A DNA stretch of 64,000 bases from Mesorhizobium temperatum (GCF_002284575.1 NZ_NPKJ01000053.1:310001-374000), one strand, 5' to 3'. Positions 32,951 to 41,935 are shown, counted from the stretch's first letter. Notes: generated by a model not told the origin, from the sequence alone. Numbers and translations: made by a program.

Positions 32951-34939
32951 ATGAGATTTAGATCGCTCATAACTACCGCCGTTGTTTGTCTGACGAGTGT
33001 CGCACCTACTTACGGCGATGAGACCAGCAAAACATTCGAGCAACTAGTTACTAACGCTCATCGGCTTGAAAAGCTCGAGATCGATGGCCTTTCTGAGAAA
33101 ACGAAGGCTGATTTGCTTTCGTATTACGCCAATCGAGATGACGCAGAAACCGTCGCTAAGTTGCTCGCCAAGGGCATTAAGTCTGATTTGTTGAACAGTG
33201 ACCGAACGACCGCCCTGTTTGTGGCCGTTGGGTCCGAAGCGACTGCTACCATCTCTTTACTCGTCCGTGCGGGAGCAGATGCGAATCTTGAAACCCAACG
33301 CGGTACGGCGAAGCAATTGGCCGAGCGCTCGGGCAACCCACTTGTCGTGGCTACCCTCAATAATCGAAAGCCGAACCCGGAGGAGCAACTGCGATTTGCC
33401 GCGCGGCAGGGCGACATAGGCACCGTGGAAAGGCTTCTGAAGTCGGGCACCAAGATTGACGAGCCCTCAGAACAGGGGATCAACGCGCTCATCGAAGCTG
33501 CGGTGGCAGGCAACACCGAAGTTGCGCGGGTGCTCATAGCTTCGGGTGCAGATTTGGATAGCTCAACGGCGGATGGACTTACTCCAGCGTCAATTGCAAT
33601 AGTTTCCGGCAACATGGAGCTTGTCGCCCTCTTACTCAAGGGTGGGGCGAATGCCAATGGAACCAGCCGAGGCATGCCCTTGTTGTCAGTTGCCGCTGCA
33701 ACGGGGCAAGAAAAGGCCGTGGATCTCCTGCTGTCGGCGGGCGCAGATCCTAAAATTGGTGATCCCAACGGATTGCGACCTGCAGATATTGCGAACTCCC
33801 TAGGCTTCGACTCTCTCGCGGAAAAGCTGGGCGGCGTTTCCGCACCCAAGCAAGAATACAGTCTGGCCTCAGCGATCCACAAAAATGAGGCCGCTCTCGT
33901 ATACTTGGCACTCAGCAGCGGCGAAAACCCTGACCTGAAAATAGGTGATGTGCCCGCCCTAGTGTTCGCGGCAGCATACAGCACCTCAGGAGTTGTGGAA
34001 GAGCTTCTCAAAGCGGGCGCTGACCTGGCGGCGATCGGCCCCGAAGGTTCAACAGCTCTGCATGCGGCGTTCATGAACGAAAGCAAGTCAGAGCAGTTCA
34101 ACATCGTTATCGCGTTACTCAAAGCGGCCTTACTTAGAAATAATGAGAACTCCACACTGCGCTTTCTAAGCGCGCGTAACAGAAAGGGTCGGTCAGCGCT
34201 TGTCTTGCTATGCGCCAACACCGGCGGGGATTTGTGGAAAGACGACATATCGTATCGGAAGTTTTTCTTCTCGGCTTTCGAATCAAATGAGGTGCGGAGG
34301 CTGATCAATAAGCCTGACGATGATGGCACCGCGCCATTTGAGGCTGCCGTCATAGGCGGTAATGTGTTCCTCGCCCGTCTCTTTAAAATCTGGACCAGGT
34401 CGGGTGACCAAAGCGGTGGTTTTCAGGAGATAGCGAGGGCGAGGAAAGATTGGGCAATGCTTGCCGCGCTCCCCAGCGACAGATCGTTGCCAGCCGGCCT
34501 TTCAATGGGCGCGGACATCGAAACGAAGAAGGAGCTTCAAACTCGGCTGAAACAATGGGGCTATTACGACGGCGAGATAGATGGAGTTTTTGGTGCTGGT
34601 TCTCGTGCGGCTCTAAAGTCATTTTTTGAAGATAGAGCCATTGAACTCAAAGGTATGGCTTCATCCCGTTCAGGGAGCAGCTACACATTTGACGACGCCA
34701 AGGACGGAGACATGTCCTTCACGCTCGACTTCAAACATGACGATGATGCTTGTATCTGGCGTATAAGAGAATGGTCTAAGTCAAATACGGGAGCGTCTTC
34801 ACGCTTTGTAGGGTGCGTTGACGAAAAAGCTGACGACTGGAATGGAAATGGAATAGCCCTGGTTGAATACGACAACGGTGCCAAGTGGGTCATTGAATTG
34901 TTTGGACCTCGTGGATGGGACAATAGATCTGATCTCTGA
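32951..34939 (+). CDS. Exported ankyrin-repeat protein with peptidoglycan-binding-like segment
   Basis: 662 aa from the ATG at 32951, which has AGGAG 7 nt upstream. A signal peptide (MRFRSLITTAVVCLTSVAPT) is followed by about ten ankyrin repeats, for example EAAVAGNTEVARVLIASGAD and LLSVAAATGQEKAVDLLLSAGAD read in sequence. Near residue 530, KKELQTRLKQWGYYDGEIDG and VFGAGSRAALKSFF match the PG_binding_1 pattern. The last 100 residues are unassigned. It probably binds protein partners in the periplasm or at the wall. Periplasmic ankyrin proteins sometimes act as immunity or sensor factors. Confidence 0.85.
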   Translation: MRFRSLITTAVVCLTSVAPTYGDETSKTFEQLVTNAHRLEKLEIDGLSEKTKADLLSYYANRDDAETVAKLLAKGIKSDLLNSDRTTALFVAVGSEATATISLLVRAGADANLETQRGTAKQLAERSGNPLVVATLNNRKPNPEEQLRFAARQGDIGTVERLLKSGTKIDEPSEQGINALIEAAVAGNTEVARVLIASGADLDSSTADGLTPASIAIVSGNMELVALLLKGGANANGTSRGMPLLSVAAATGQEKAVDLLLSAGADPKIGDPNGLRPADIANSLGFDSLAEKLGGVSAPKQEYSLASAIHKNEAALVYLALSSGENPDLKIGDVPALVFAAAYSTSGVVEELLKAGADLAAIGPEGSTALHAAFMNESKSEQFNIVIALLKAALLRNNENSTLRFLSARNRKGRSALVLLCANTGGDLWKDDISYRKFFFSAFESNEVRRLINKPDDDGTAPFEAAVIGGNVFLARLFKIWTRSGDQSGGFQEIARARKDWAMLAALPSDRSLPAGLSMGADIETKKELQTRLKQWGYYDGEIDGVFGAGSRAALKSFFEDRAIELKGMASSRSGSSYTFDDAKDGDMSFTLDFKHDDDACIWRIREWSKSNTGASSRFVGCVDEKADDWNGNGIALVEYDNGAKWVIELFGPRGWDNRSDL

Positions 34940-35294
34940 AGGAATACCACTCTCGTCTGCAAACCTTTTTAGCCATGGTACCGGGGTAGTTAGGACGCTG
35001 GTCGCAGTCGAATAACTGTACGTTTTGAGCCGCAGCCCGTCCCGGCTGCGTCAGCTTGGTCGTGGGAAGAACGCTATAGAGCCTCTAGCTGTATGGTTCG
35101 CAAGACTAGTAAGTACATCGTTCGCTGTCGGTGCTTCCTTCAAGCTTGCGAGTTCCCGCCGGGCCCAAGCCAGGACCGCTGCGATCCCCGCAGCACCGTG
35201 GCCGGACCTAAGCCCTTGGTGATTGTCGGGATGCGTTTGACGGTCAACCTGGGCAGCGCGAACGATTTCGACCCCTATCTTGAAACCTGACAGT
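34940..35294. other. 355-bp gap between ankyrin gene and tRNA-Arg
   Basis: No gene or recombinase fragment is recognised. This is the position where an integrase would normally sit next to a tRNA target, and it is empty. Confidence 0.5.
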
Positions 35295-35340
35295 GTTCGA
35301 ATCTCTTCCGGTGAAATGGCGCGCCCGAAGAGATTCGAAC
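35295..35340. repeat. 14-bp inverted repeat of the tRNA T-arm just downstream of tRNA-Arg
   Basis: GTTCGAATCTCTTC at 35295-35308 is the exact reverse complement of GAAGAGATTCGAAC at 35327-35340, the latter being the T-arm/acceptor part of the tRNA gene. The outer copy lies beyond the CCA end. It may be a terminator-like hairpin or part of the recombination site. Confidence 0.6.
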
Positions 35341-35393
35341 TCCTGACCCCCAGATTCGTAGTCTGGTGCTCTATCCAGCTGAGCTACGGGCGC
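35317..35393 (-). tRNA. tRNA-Arg, anticodon ACG
   Basis: 77-nt cloverleaf on the minus strand. The acceptor arm GCGCCCG pairs with CGGGCGC, followed by the discriminator G and an encoded CCA. The D-arm reads AGCTCAGCTGGATAGAGC, the anticodon loop CTACGAA within CCAGA/TCTGG, and the T-loop GTTCGAATC. ACG (read as ICG) decodes CGN arginine codons. Its 3' end is the integration target of the adjoining island and stays intact after insertion. Confidence 0.96.
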
Positions 35394-35543
35394 GCAACAG
35401 GCCATGCTTTGCAGGGCCCGCGATCCGATCCTTAACGACCGGCCGCGATGTGACGTGTTCCCTAGCGACTGAATTTCCGAAAAGCAAGCCGATCCGGCAA
35501 AAGTTTTGCTGTTGTGCCTTGACGAGGATCGGGCGGGGCAGGA

Positions 35544-37031
35544 TCAGGCCGGGCGGCGCAGGCCGTTGCGGGCCTGGTCGAGCCGGACTGGCTGGTCGGG
35601 AATGGTAACCGCGAAAGTGGTGCGGCCGCCTCTGCTTTCGACGAGCTCCACCGTGCCGCCATGGGCGCGGATCAGTTCATAGGCGATCGCCAGGCCAAGA
35701 CCGGTGCCGCCGCTGCGGGCCGAGCCGCGGAACGCCGCGAACAGGTTCTCGCGCGCCTTCGGCGGCAGGCCGGGGCCGGTGTCGGTGACCGTGATGCGGC
35801 TGACGCTGCCGACGCGCTCGGCCGACACCTCCAGCCGGCGTACCACCGCACTTTCCGCGTCCGCCGCCATCGCCTGCACGGCGTTGCGGCAAAGATTGGT
35901 GAGCACGCGAAAAAGCTGATCGGAATCGGCATCCACCTCGAAAGCCAGATCGACGGCGTTGACGAATTCGATGCCGCCTTCGGTGTCGAGCAGGCCGTGG
36001 ACGTCGTCGACCAGCTGGCGCAGCCTGAGCCTGCGGCGCGAGGGCGGCGGCTCCTGGGTACGGCCATAGGCGAGCACACCTTCCGAATAGGATACGGCGC
36101 GATCGAGCGCCCGCAGCAACTTCGGCGCGAAGGCCTGCACGGTCGGGTCCTTGACCTGGCGCAAGCGGTCCGACATCAGCTGCGCCGACGCCAGGATATT
36201 GCGCATGTCGTGGTTGATCTTCGACACGGCGAGGCCAAGGTCGGCGAGATGCTTCTGCTCGGAGAGCATCTTTTGCAGCCGCTCCTGCATCTGCGAGAGC
36301 TCACGCTCAGCAACCCCGATCTCGTCGGCGCGGGCGGCAGGGTGGATGATCCGCCCGGGGTCGTCCGGCGCCTCGGAAAAGGCCAGCATCGAGCGCGTCA
36401 TCGTCCGGATCGGGCCGATCATGATCAGGTCTATGGCGGCATAGACCAGCATGGCGGTGAACAGCGAGATCAGCAGCGAGACGAAGGCGACGTTGCGCGA
36501 ATAGATGAGCATGGCATTGCGCAGGCTGTAGTCGGGCATGATCAGCTCGAATTCCTTGTCGCTGTCGCCGACCGGGCCGAAAACGCGCAGCATCCGCTCG
36601 CCGCCGAAAAACAGCGTGTCCAAAGCGCCGGTCATGCCCTCGAACAGGCCGACATTGGCGATGTCGATATGCTCGTCGACCTGCGGCGGCATCTCAGCCA
36701 CGACCAGAAGCCGCGAGACACCGCCGTCGCGCACGGCGATCGCCTTGGCGCCGATCGCCATCAGCACATCGTTCTGGGCGGCGCGGGACAGCGAGGCGGG
36801 CTCTCCCTGCACCAGCACGATCGAGACGGCCGCGGCGGTGCTCAGCCTCTCCTTCAGCCAACTCAGCCGATAGCTGGCGATCCAGGGCAGAAAGATAAGG
36901 ACCTCGGCCATGAGCACGAAGACGATGGTGAGCAGCAGGAGCTTTGTCGACAATCCACGCGACAACGGCACCCTCCGGGCGGCCGCGGTCGCCCGATCGG
37001 TCCTTTCCTCCACGGATGGGATTTCACTCAT
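35544..37031 (-). CDS. Membrane sensor histidine kinase
   Basis: 495 aa. Two membrane helices (about residues 29-52 and 193-216) flank a periplasmic sensor region; a HAMP-like stretch follows. The phosphoacceptor box is SKINHDMRNILASAQLMSDR, and the ATPase boxes are LCRNAVQAM (N), DTGPGLPP (G1) and GGTGLGLAIAYEL (G2). No response regulator gene is adjacent, so it is an orphan kinase here. The unusual H-box with HDMRN is shared by a subgroup of alphaproteobacterial kinases. Signal unknown. It lies directly next to the tRNA that carries the island. Confidence 0.92.
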   Translation of the reverse strand: MSEIPSVEERTDRATAAARRVPLSRGLSTKLLLLTIVFVLMAEVLIFLPWIASYRLSWLKERLSTAAAVSIVLVQGEPASLSRAAQNDVLMAIGAKAIAVRDGGVSRLLVVAEMPPQVDEHIDIANVGLFEGMTGALDTLFFGGERMLRVFGPVGDSDKEFELIMPDYSLRNAMLIYSRNVAFVSLLISLFTAMLVYAAIDLIMIGPIRTMTRSMLAFSEAPDDPGRIIHPAARADEIGVAERELSQMQERLQKMLSEQKHLADLGLAVSKINHDMRNILASAQLMSDRLRQVKDPTVQAFAPKLLRALDRAVSYSEGVLAYGRTQEPPPSRRRLRLRQLVDDVHGLLDTEGGIEFVNAVDLAFEVDADSDQLFRVLTNLCRNAVQAMAADAESAVVRRLEVSAERVGSVSRITVTDTGPGLPPKARENLFAAFRGSARSGGTGLGLAIAYELIRAHGGTVELVESRGGRTTFAVTIPDQPVRLDQARNGLRRPA

Positions 37032-37334
37032 GCTGCTTTTTCTTCACGATCACTTGATCAGCCAAGATTAGGCCATTGCGGCTTTTTTGCCAATTTCATC
37101 CTTCGTCCCAATACGGGATAAGACCGCCCAGACTTCGGCCATCACTTCAGCCACCGGCCTGACGGCGCCGGATGTCGGCGCCGGATTGACTTCCAAAACC
37201 CTTCTTTCTATAAGCCCGCTCACGCTCGGGCCATTCGTCCCGGCGCGGTTTCGATCGCGCCAAGCCGGCCCGGCAAAGCTCCTGTTACAGAGTGACAGAA
37301 TCAAGAAGGGCCGCACCCCGCGGTATTAAAACAA

Positions 37335-37469
37335 ATGAAGCGTACCTACCAACCGTCCAAACTCGTCCGCAAACGCCGGCACGGTTTCCGTGCCCGCATG
37401 GCCACCAAGGGTGGTCGTGGCGTCGTCGCAGCCCGCCGCAACCGCGGTCGCAAGCGGCTCAGCGCCTGA
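37335..37469 (+). CDS. rpmH: 50S ribosomal protein L34
   Basis: 44 aa, the normal size, reading MKRTYQPSKLVRKRRHGFRA and then RMATKGGRGVVAARRNRGRK with RLSA at the end. L34 sits in the large ribosomal subunit. It is the first gene of the conserved rpmH-rnpA-yidC group and lies about 300 bp from the divergent kinase gene, leaving room for a strong promoter; none is marked because no clear -35/-10 pair stood out. Confidence 0.97.
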   Translation: MKRTYQPSKLVRKRRHGFRARMATKGGRGVVAARRNRGRKRLSA

Positions 37470-37485
37470 ACGGAAGACGAGATCG

Positions 37486-37839
37486 TTGCCCGCAACCGGC
37501 AAGCCAGTGGGAGCACATCCCAAGCGGCTTCTGAAGCGCGCGGAATTCCTGGCCGTCCGGCGTGGCGAAAAGCGCCGCGGGCGGCTTTTTCTCGTCGAGG
37601 TTCTGGACCGCAGCGACGCAGAGGCGCCTCGCGTCGGCTACACGGTCACCAAGAAGGTCGGCAACGCAGTCGTCCGCAACCGCATCCGGCGGCGGCTGAG
37701 AGAAGCCGTGCGCACGCATGCCGCGGGTGACATGGAGCCTGGCAATGACTATGTCATCGTCGGGCGCGAAGATGTGCTTACCATTCCGTTCGGCCAGTTG
37801 AAGGCCGAACTCTCCCGCCGACTGCGCGGAACACGATAG
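37486..37839 (+). CDS. rnpA: Ribonuclease P protein component
   Basis: 117 aa protein subunit that helps the RNase P RNA remove 5' leaders from tRNA precursors. Family marks are LLKRAEFLAVRRGEKRRG, GYTVTKKVGNAVVRNRIRRR with LREAVR following, and NDYVIVGRE. The TTG at 37486 gives normal length and lies 16 bp after rpmH, with GAAGACGAG upstream; a GTG at 37507 is an alternative. Longer frames overlap rpmH and are not credible. Confidence 0.93.
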   Translation: MPATGKPVGAHPKRLLKRAEFLAVRRGEKRRGRLFLVEVLDRSDAEAPRVGYTVTKKVGNAVVRNRIRRRLREAVRTHAAGDMEPGNDYVIVGREDVLTIPFGQLKAELSRRLRGTR

Positions 37840-37852
37840 GCCAAGGCTTTCG

Positions 37853-39667
37853 ATGGAAAACAACCGGAACTTCTTCATCACCATCGCGCTGTCGGTGCTG
37901 ATCCTGTCGCTTTGGCAGTATTTTTACGTGCTGCCGCACAGCGAGGCGCAACGCGAGGCGGCCCGTATCGAAGAACAGCGGCTAGCGGAGCAGAAGAAGG
38001 CGGCCGAAGGCACCAGTCCGGGCAGCAGCGGAACGCCGGTGCCGCAGCAAGGCGCCATTCCCAATGCACCGGGAACCGACGGCACGACGCCGGCCGGCCG
38101 CGAGCAGGCGCTGGCGTCGACGAAGCGCGTCAGGATCGACACGCCGAGCCTGGAGGGCTCGATCAACCTCACCGGCGCCCGTCTCGACGACCTCAAGCTC
38201 AAACACTACACGCTGACGGTCGACAAGAACTCGCCCGAGATCGAACTGCTCAACCCGGCAGCGCTACCTACGGGCTACTATGCCGAGATCGGCTTTATCG
38301 GCAGCGACAAGACCGGCACGGTGCCGGGCCCGGAAACCGTGTGGACCGTCGACGGCAATGCGACGCTGACCCCGGCGACCCCCGTCACGCTGACTTTCAC
38401 CAACGACAAGGGCCTGACCTTCAAGCGCACCTTCTCCGTTGACAGCGACTACATGTTCACGGTGTCGGACGCTGTGCAGAATTCAGGTTCAGCCCCAGTC
38501 ACCCTGTCGAACTACGGCCGTGTCACCCGCTTCGACAAACCTGCCGTTGCCAGCATCTATGTGCTGCATGAGGGGCTGATCGGCGTCACCGGCACGGAAG
38601 GCCTGCAGGAACACACATATTCGTCGGTCGAGGAGGACAAGCAGTTTACGCCGAGCAAGTCGACCGATGGCTGGCTGGGCATCACCGACAAATACTGGGC
38701 GGTGACGCTGGTACCGGCCGAGAAGCAGCCGTTCCAGCCGCGTTACGCCTATTTCGAGGACGGCCGCCCGCGCTACCAGGCCGACTTCCTCACCGACCCG
38801 ATCACCGTTGATGCCGGCCAGTCGGCGACGGTCGAGACCGAAATCTTCGCCGGCGCCAAGGAAGTCGCCAAGGTCAACGCCTATGCAGAAGACCGCAACA
38901 TCAGGCTGTTCGACCGTTTGATCGACTGGGGATGGTTCATCTGGATCACCAAGCCGATGTTCTATCTGATCGACACGATGTACAAATTCTTCGGCAATTT
39001 CGGCCTGGCCATCCTGGCCACCACCGTCGTCGTCAAGGCCGCCTTCTATCCGCTCGCCAACAAGTCCTACGCGTCGATGGCGAACATGAAGAAGGTGCAG
39101 CCCAAGATGCTCGAGATCCGCGAGAAATACGCGGACGACAAGATGAAGCAGCAACAGGCGATGATGGAGCTCTACAAGACCGAGAAGATCAATCCGCTCG
39201 CCGGCTGCTGGCCGGTGGCGCTGCAGATCCCGGTCTTCTTTGCGCTCTACAAGGTGCTCTACATCACCATCGAGATGCGGCACGCACCGTTCTTCGGCTG
39301 GATTCAGGATCTGGCGGCGCCCGACCCGACCTCGATCTTCAACCTGTTCGGCCTCATTCCGATCGCGCTACCGGATATGTTGATGATCGGCGTCTGGCCA
39401 CTGATCATGGGCCTGACCATGTTCCTGCAGATGCGCATGAACCCGACGCCTCCCGACCCGACGCAGGCCATGATCTTCACCTGGATGCCGGTGGTCTTCA
39501 CTTTCATGATGGCGGGTTTTCCGGCCGGCCTCGTCATCTACTGGGCCTGGAACAATCTGCTTTCGATCATTCAGCAAGGCGTGATCATGAAGCGACAGGG
39601 CGCCAAGATCGAGTTGTGGGACAATCTGGTCGCGCTGTTCCGGAAGAAACCGTCACCGGCGGAATAG
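37853..39667 (+). CDS. yidC: Membrane protein insertase YidC
   Basis: 604 aa. It inserts and folds inner-membrane proteins alone or with Sec. The N-terminal helix starts NRNFFITIALSVLILSLWQY, followed by a long periplasmic beta domain (residues about 60-360) and the C-terminal five-helix insertase core with GWFIWITKPMFYLIDTMY, LATTVVVKAAFYPLANKSY, and INPLAGCWPVALQIPVFFAL, where the hydrophilic groove Arg lies upstream of that helix. Length is right for a Gram-negative YidC. It follows rnpA by 13 bp. Confidence 0.97.
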   Translation: MENNRNFFITIALSVLILSLWQYFYVLPHSEAQREAARIEEQRLAEQKKAAEGTSPGSSGTPVPQQGAIPNAPGTDGTTPAGREQALASTKRVRIDTPSLEGSINLTGARLDDLKLKHYTLTVDKNSPEIELLNPAALPTGYYAEIGFIGSDKTGTVPGPETVWTVDGNATLTPATPVTLTFTNDKGLTFKRTFSVDSDYMFTVSDAVQNSGSAPVTLSNYGRVTRFDKPAVASIYVLHEGLIGVTGTEGLQEHTYSSVEEDKQFTPSKSTDGWLGITDKYWAVTLVPAEKQPFQPRYAYFEDGRPRYQADFLTDPITVDAGQSATVETEIFAGAKEVAKVNAYAEDRNIRLFDRLIDWGWFIWITKPMFYLIDTMYKFFGNFGLAILATTVVVKAAFYPLANKSYASMANMKKVQPKMLEIREKYADDKMKQQQAMMELYKTEKINPLAGCWPVALQIPVFFALYKVLYITIEMRHAPFFGWIQDLAAPDPTSIFNLFGLIPIALPDMLMIGVWPLIMGLTMFLQMRMNPTPPDPTQAMIFTWMPVVFTFMMAGFPAGLVIYWAWNNLLSIIQQGVIMKRQGAKIELWDNLVALFRKKPSPAE

Positions 39668-39694
39668 CCGGCGCTCCCCTTTTGCGAATCCAGG

Positions 39695-39722
39695 AAAGCC
39701 CCGGTCCGACCGGGGCTTTTTT
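39695..39722 (+). terminator. Rho-independent terminator after yidC
   Basis: AAAGCCCCGGTCCGACCGGG followed by GCTTTTTT: a 9-bp GC-rich stem with a 4-nt loop and a run of six T residues, 27 bp after the yidC stop. It closes the rpmH-rnpA-yidC transcript. Confidence 0.9.
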
Positions 39723-39924
39723 CGCACAAGCCGAGCCGCCGGCGAACGGCGAAACCAGTCGGCCCGCCGGTAGACGCCGCCGCGACACATCCCTATAAGC
39801 TCGCTGTCGTTTCAGGAGCGCTCCTTCGATGAACAGGTAAGGATGATCCGCTGCGCACGCGGTTGGTGCTGCCGGGCGGATCGCGCTATTTTGACCTGCC
39901 TGTTTTTCGTCGATGGAGCCATCT

Positions 39925-40563
39925 ATGATCGGACCCAACCCCAACATCAAGCACCCGATCCCGATGCATACCCGCGTCGGCTTCCTGAAGGGACTGGTCA
40001 CGGCGCCGAACATCGAGATCGGCGACTTCACCTATTATGACGATCCGGACTGGCCGGACAAATTCGCCGAGCGATGCGTGCTGCATCATTATCCATTGAT
40101 CCGCGACCGGCTGATCATCGGCAAGTTCTGCGCCATCGCCGAGGGCGCGCGCTTCATCATGAACGGCGCCAACCATGCCATGTCCGGCTTTTCGACCTAT
40201 CCGTTCAACATCTTCGGTCATGGCTGGGAAGAGGGTTTCGACCCGGCGACCTGGTCGAGGGAATTGCGTGGCGACACAGTGGTCGGCAATGATGTATGGA
40301 TCGGCATGGAAGCGGCGATCCTGCCCGGCGTGACGATCGGCCATGGCGCCATCGTTGCGGCAAAGTCGGTGGTGACGCATGACGTGCCGCCCTATGCGAT
40401 CGTCGCCGGCAATGCGGCCAAGGTGGTGAAGATGCGCTTCGACGACAGGACCATCCGGCGGCTTTTGGCGGCGGCGTGGTGGGATTGGCCGGTGGAAAAG
40501 ATCAGCCGCAATCTCAATGCCATTCGTGGCGCCGATATTTCTCTTCTGGAGGCAGCGGTTTGA
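39925..40563 (+). CDS. CatB/Vat-type hexapeptide acetyltransferase
   Basis: 212 aa. Left-handed beta-helix xenobiotic acetyltransferase. Visible features are FTYYDDPDWPDKFAERCVLH, LIIGKFCAIAEGARFIMNGA followed by NHAMSGFSTYPF (with the catalytic His), and the hexapeptide run DTVVGNDVWIGMEAAILPGV. Family members acetylate chloramphenicol or streptogramin A, but chromosomal copies next to engB may have another substrate. The start at 39925 is chosen for GGAG six bases upstream. The stop overlaps the TTG of engB. Confidence 0.88.
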   Translation: MIGPNPNIKHPIPMHTRVGFLKGLVTAPNIEIGDFTYYDDPDWPDKFAERCVLHHYPLIRDRLIIGKFCAIAEGARFIMNGANHAMSGFSTYPFNIFGHGWEEGFDPATWSRELRGDTVVGNDVWIGMEAAILPGVTIGHGAIVAAKSVVTHDVPPYAIVAGNAAKVVKMRFDDRTIRRLLAAAWWDWPVEKISRNLNAIRGADISLLEAAV

Positions 40564-41219
40564 ACGCGTTGAACAAGACCGTGATCGGCATCGAGCTGTT
40601 CACGCGGCCGTGGATCTTCATCCGCGGCGTGCCGGCAATGAAATTCCTGCCACCGGAAGGGCCGCCGGAGATCGCCTTCGCCGGCCGCTCGAATGTCGGA
40701 AAATCGTCGCTGATCAACGCGCTGGTCAATCAGAAGGGACTGGCGCGCACGTCCAACACGCCGGGGCGGACGCAGGAACTCAACTATTTCGTTCCGGGCG
40801 GATTTTCCGGCGAAGGCGCCGATCTGCCGCCGATGGCGCTGGTCGACATGCCGGGCTACGGCTACGCCACCGCGCCCAAAGAGAAGGTCGACGACTGGAC
40901 GAAACTCGTCTTCGACTATCTCAAGGGCCGCGTCACGCTGAAGCGCGTCTACGTGCTGATCGACGCCCGCCATGGCATCAAGGCGAAGGATGACGAAGTG
41001 CTGTCGCTGCTCGACAAGGCGGCGGTGTCCTACCAGATCGTGCTGACCAAGACCGACAAGATCAAGGCGGCCGGCGTGCCGCGATTGATCGAAGAGACAC
41101 TGCAGAAGATCAAGAAGCGGCCGGCCGCGTTTCCGTTCGTTCTCGCGACGTCGTCGGAAAGGAACGAGGGCCTCGAGGAATTGCGCGCGGCGATCGTGCT
41201 CGCGGCCAATGGCGGCTAG
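40560..41219 (+). CDS. engB: Ribosome biogenesis GTP-binding protein EngB (YihA/YsxC)
   Basis: 219 aa from a TTG at 40560 with GGAGG six bases upstream; TTG also overlaps the preceding stop. GTPase boxes are FAGRSNVGKSSLIN (G1), TSNTPGRTQ (G2), VDMPGYGYA (G3) and LTKTDK (G4). EngB assists large-subunit assembly. It forms a coupled pair with the acetyltransferase and converges on the TetR gene with a 4-bp overlap. Confidence 0.95.
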   Translation: MNALNKTVIGIELFTRPWIFIRGVPAMKFLPPEGPPEIAFAGRSNVGKSSLINALVNQKGLARTSNTPGRTQELNYFVPGGFSGEGADLPPMALVDMPGYGYATAPKEKVDDWTKLVFDYLKGRVTLKRVYVLIDARHGIKAKDDEVLSLLDKAAVSYQIVLTKTDKIKAAGVPRLIEETLQKIKKRPAAFPFVLATSSERNEGLEELRAAIVLAANGG

Positions 41220-41935
41220 GACTTTGCCTCCAGTGCAATCGTCTGGGTGCTTTCTTCCGTGGCAAGCCTTTCGGTGCCGTAAGCCTTCAGGAACATGCCG
41301 ACGCCCGACCTGACGATGTGGTCGATTTCATCCTGGCTCGGGGCTTTGGTGCGGTAGGCGAATATGCACTGGCGGAAAAGGCCAGCCAGGCACAGTTCGG
41401 TGAACTGATAGGCGGCAAGATCGACATCGTCGATCTTGAGCAGGCCGCGATCGATGGCGGCATTGAGAAAAGCAACGACCTTGTCGTGGCCGCGTTTCGG
41501 GCCGCGTTCGTAAAAACGCGCGCCAATTTCGGGCATCCTGTCGGACGCGCCGATTACCGTGCGCTGAGCCTGGATGACCTTGGCCGAGGTGATCTTGAGG
41601 GACAGCACCTTGCCGAACTTCACCAGCGTCTCGCGAAGGTCGTCGGCGCGGTCGAGCAAATCGTACATGTTCTTGAAGATCGTGCCGCGTTCTTCCTCGA
41701 TCAGCGCTTCGAACAGCTCTTCCTTGTTGGCGAAATAGACATAGATCGTGCCCTTGGAAACGCCGGCCTCGCGCGTGATGTCGTTCATCGACGCCGCTTC
41801 GAAGCCTTTGTCGATGAAGACACGCCGCGCGCCTTCGATGATCTGGCTGCGCTTGACCGGGTCCTGTCCCGCCGCCGGGCGGCCGCGACGCAGGCCATCC
41901 AGCAGATCGCACTGGTCCTTGTCGGGCTCGGTCAT
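41216..41935 (-). CDS. TetR/AcrR family repressor of the efflux operon
   Basis: 239 aa. N-terminal HTH: RSQIIEGARRVFIDKGFEAA, then SMNDITREAGVSKGTIYVYF and ANKEELFEALIEEE. The rest is an all-helical ligand domain. It is divergent from the HlyD/EmrB efflux pair. Two copies of GAACCGNNCGGTTC lie in the 160-bp gap (41960 and 42023), so it almost certainly represses both itself and the pump and is released by a pump substrate. Confidence 0.92.
   Translation of the reverse strand: MTEPDKDQCDLLDGLRRGRPAAGQDPVKRSQIIEGARRVFIDKGFEAASMNDITREAGVSKGTIYVYFANKEELFEALIEEERGTIFKNMYDLLDRADDLRETLVKFGKVLSLKITSAKVIQAQRTVIGASDRMPEIGARFYERGPKRGHDKVVAFLNAAIDRGLLKIDDVDLAAYQFTELCLAGLFRQCIFAYRTKAPSQDEIDHIVRSGVGMFLKAYGTERLATEESTQTIALEAKS

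Larger units (their letters stand above)
25321..35393. mobile_element. tRNA-Arg-associated genomic island (about 10 kb), integrase not seen
   Basis: Bounded by the intact tRNA-Arg(ACG) on the right and a 44-bp duplicate of its 3' end on the left. The interior contains only genes absent from the housekeeping backbone: a six-gene minus-strand operon of nuclease/HEPN-type proteins and two plus-strand exported proteins. By eye its genes are less GC-rich than the flanks. I searched the interior for a tyrosine recombinase, excisionase or relaxase and found none, so the island is either decayed, moved in trans, or a remnant of a larger element. Confidence 0.82.

Noticed and set aside
33400..33800. 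Regular repeats in the ankyrin gene considered as a CRISPR or tandem DNA repeat
   Set aside because: Repetition is at the protein level with about 33-residue period and diverged DNA; there are no constant repeats with spacers. No CRISPR array was seen anywhere in the window.
33124..34353. 409-codon minus-strand frame within the ankyrin gene
   Set aside because: Serine-rich mirror of ankyrin repeats with no ribosome site or domain.
25365..35316. Search for an integrase, transposase or relaxase within the island
   Set aside because: None of the translations shows the R-H-R-Y set of tyrosine recombinases, a serine recombinase start or DDE motifs, so none is claimed.
35661..37121. 486-codon plus-strand frame over the sensor kinase
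   Set aside because: The minus strand has all kinase boxes; the plus translation has no family features.
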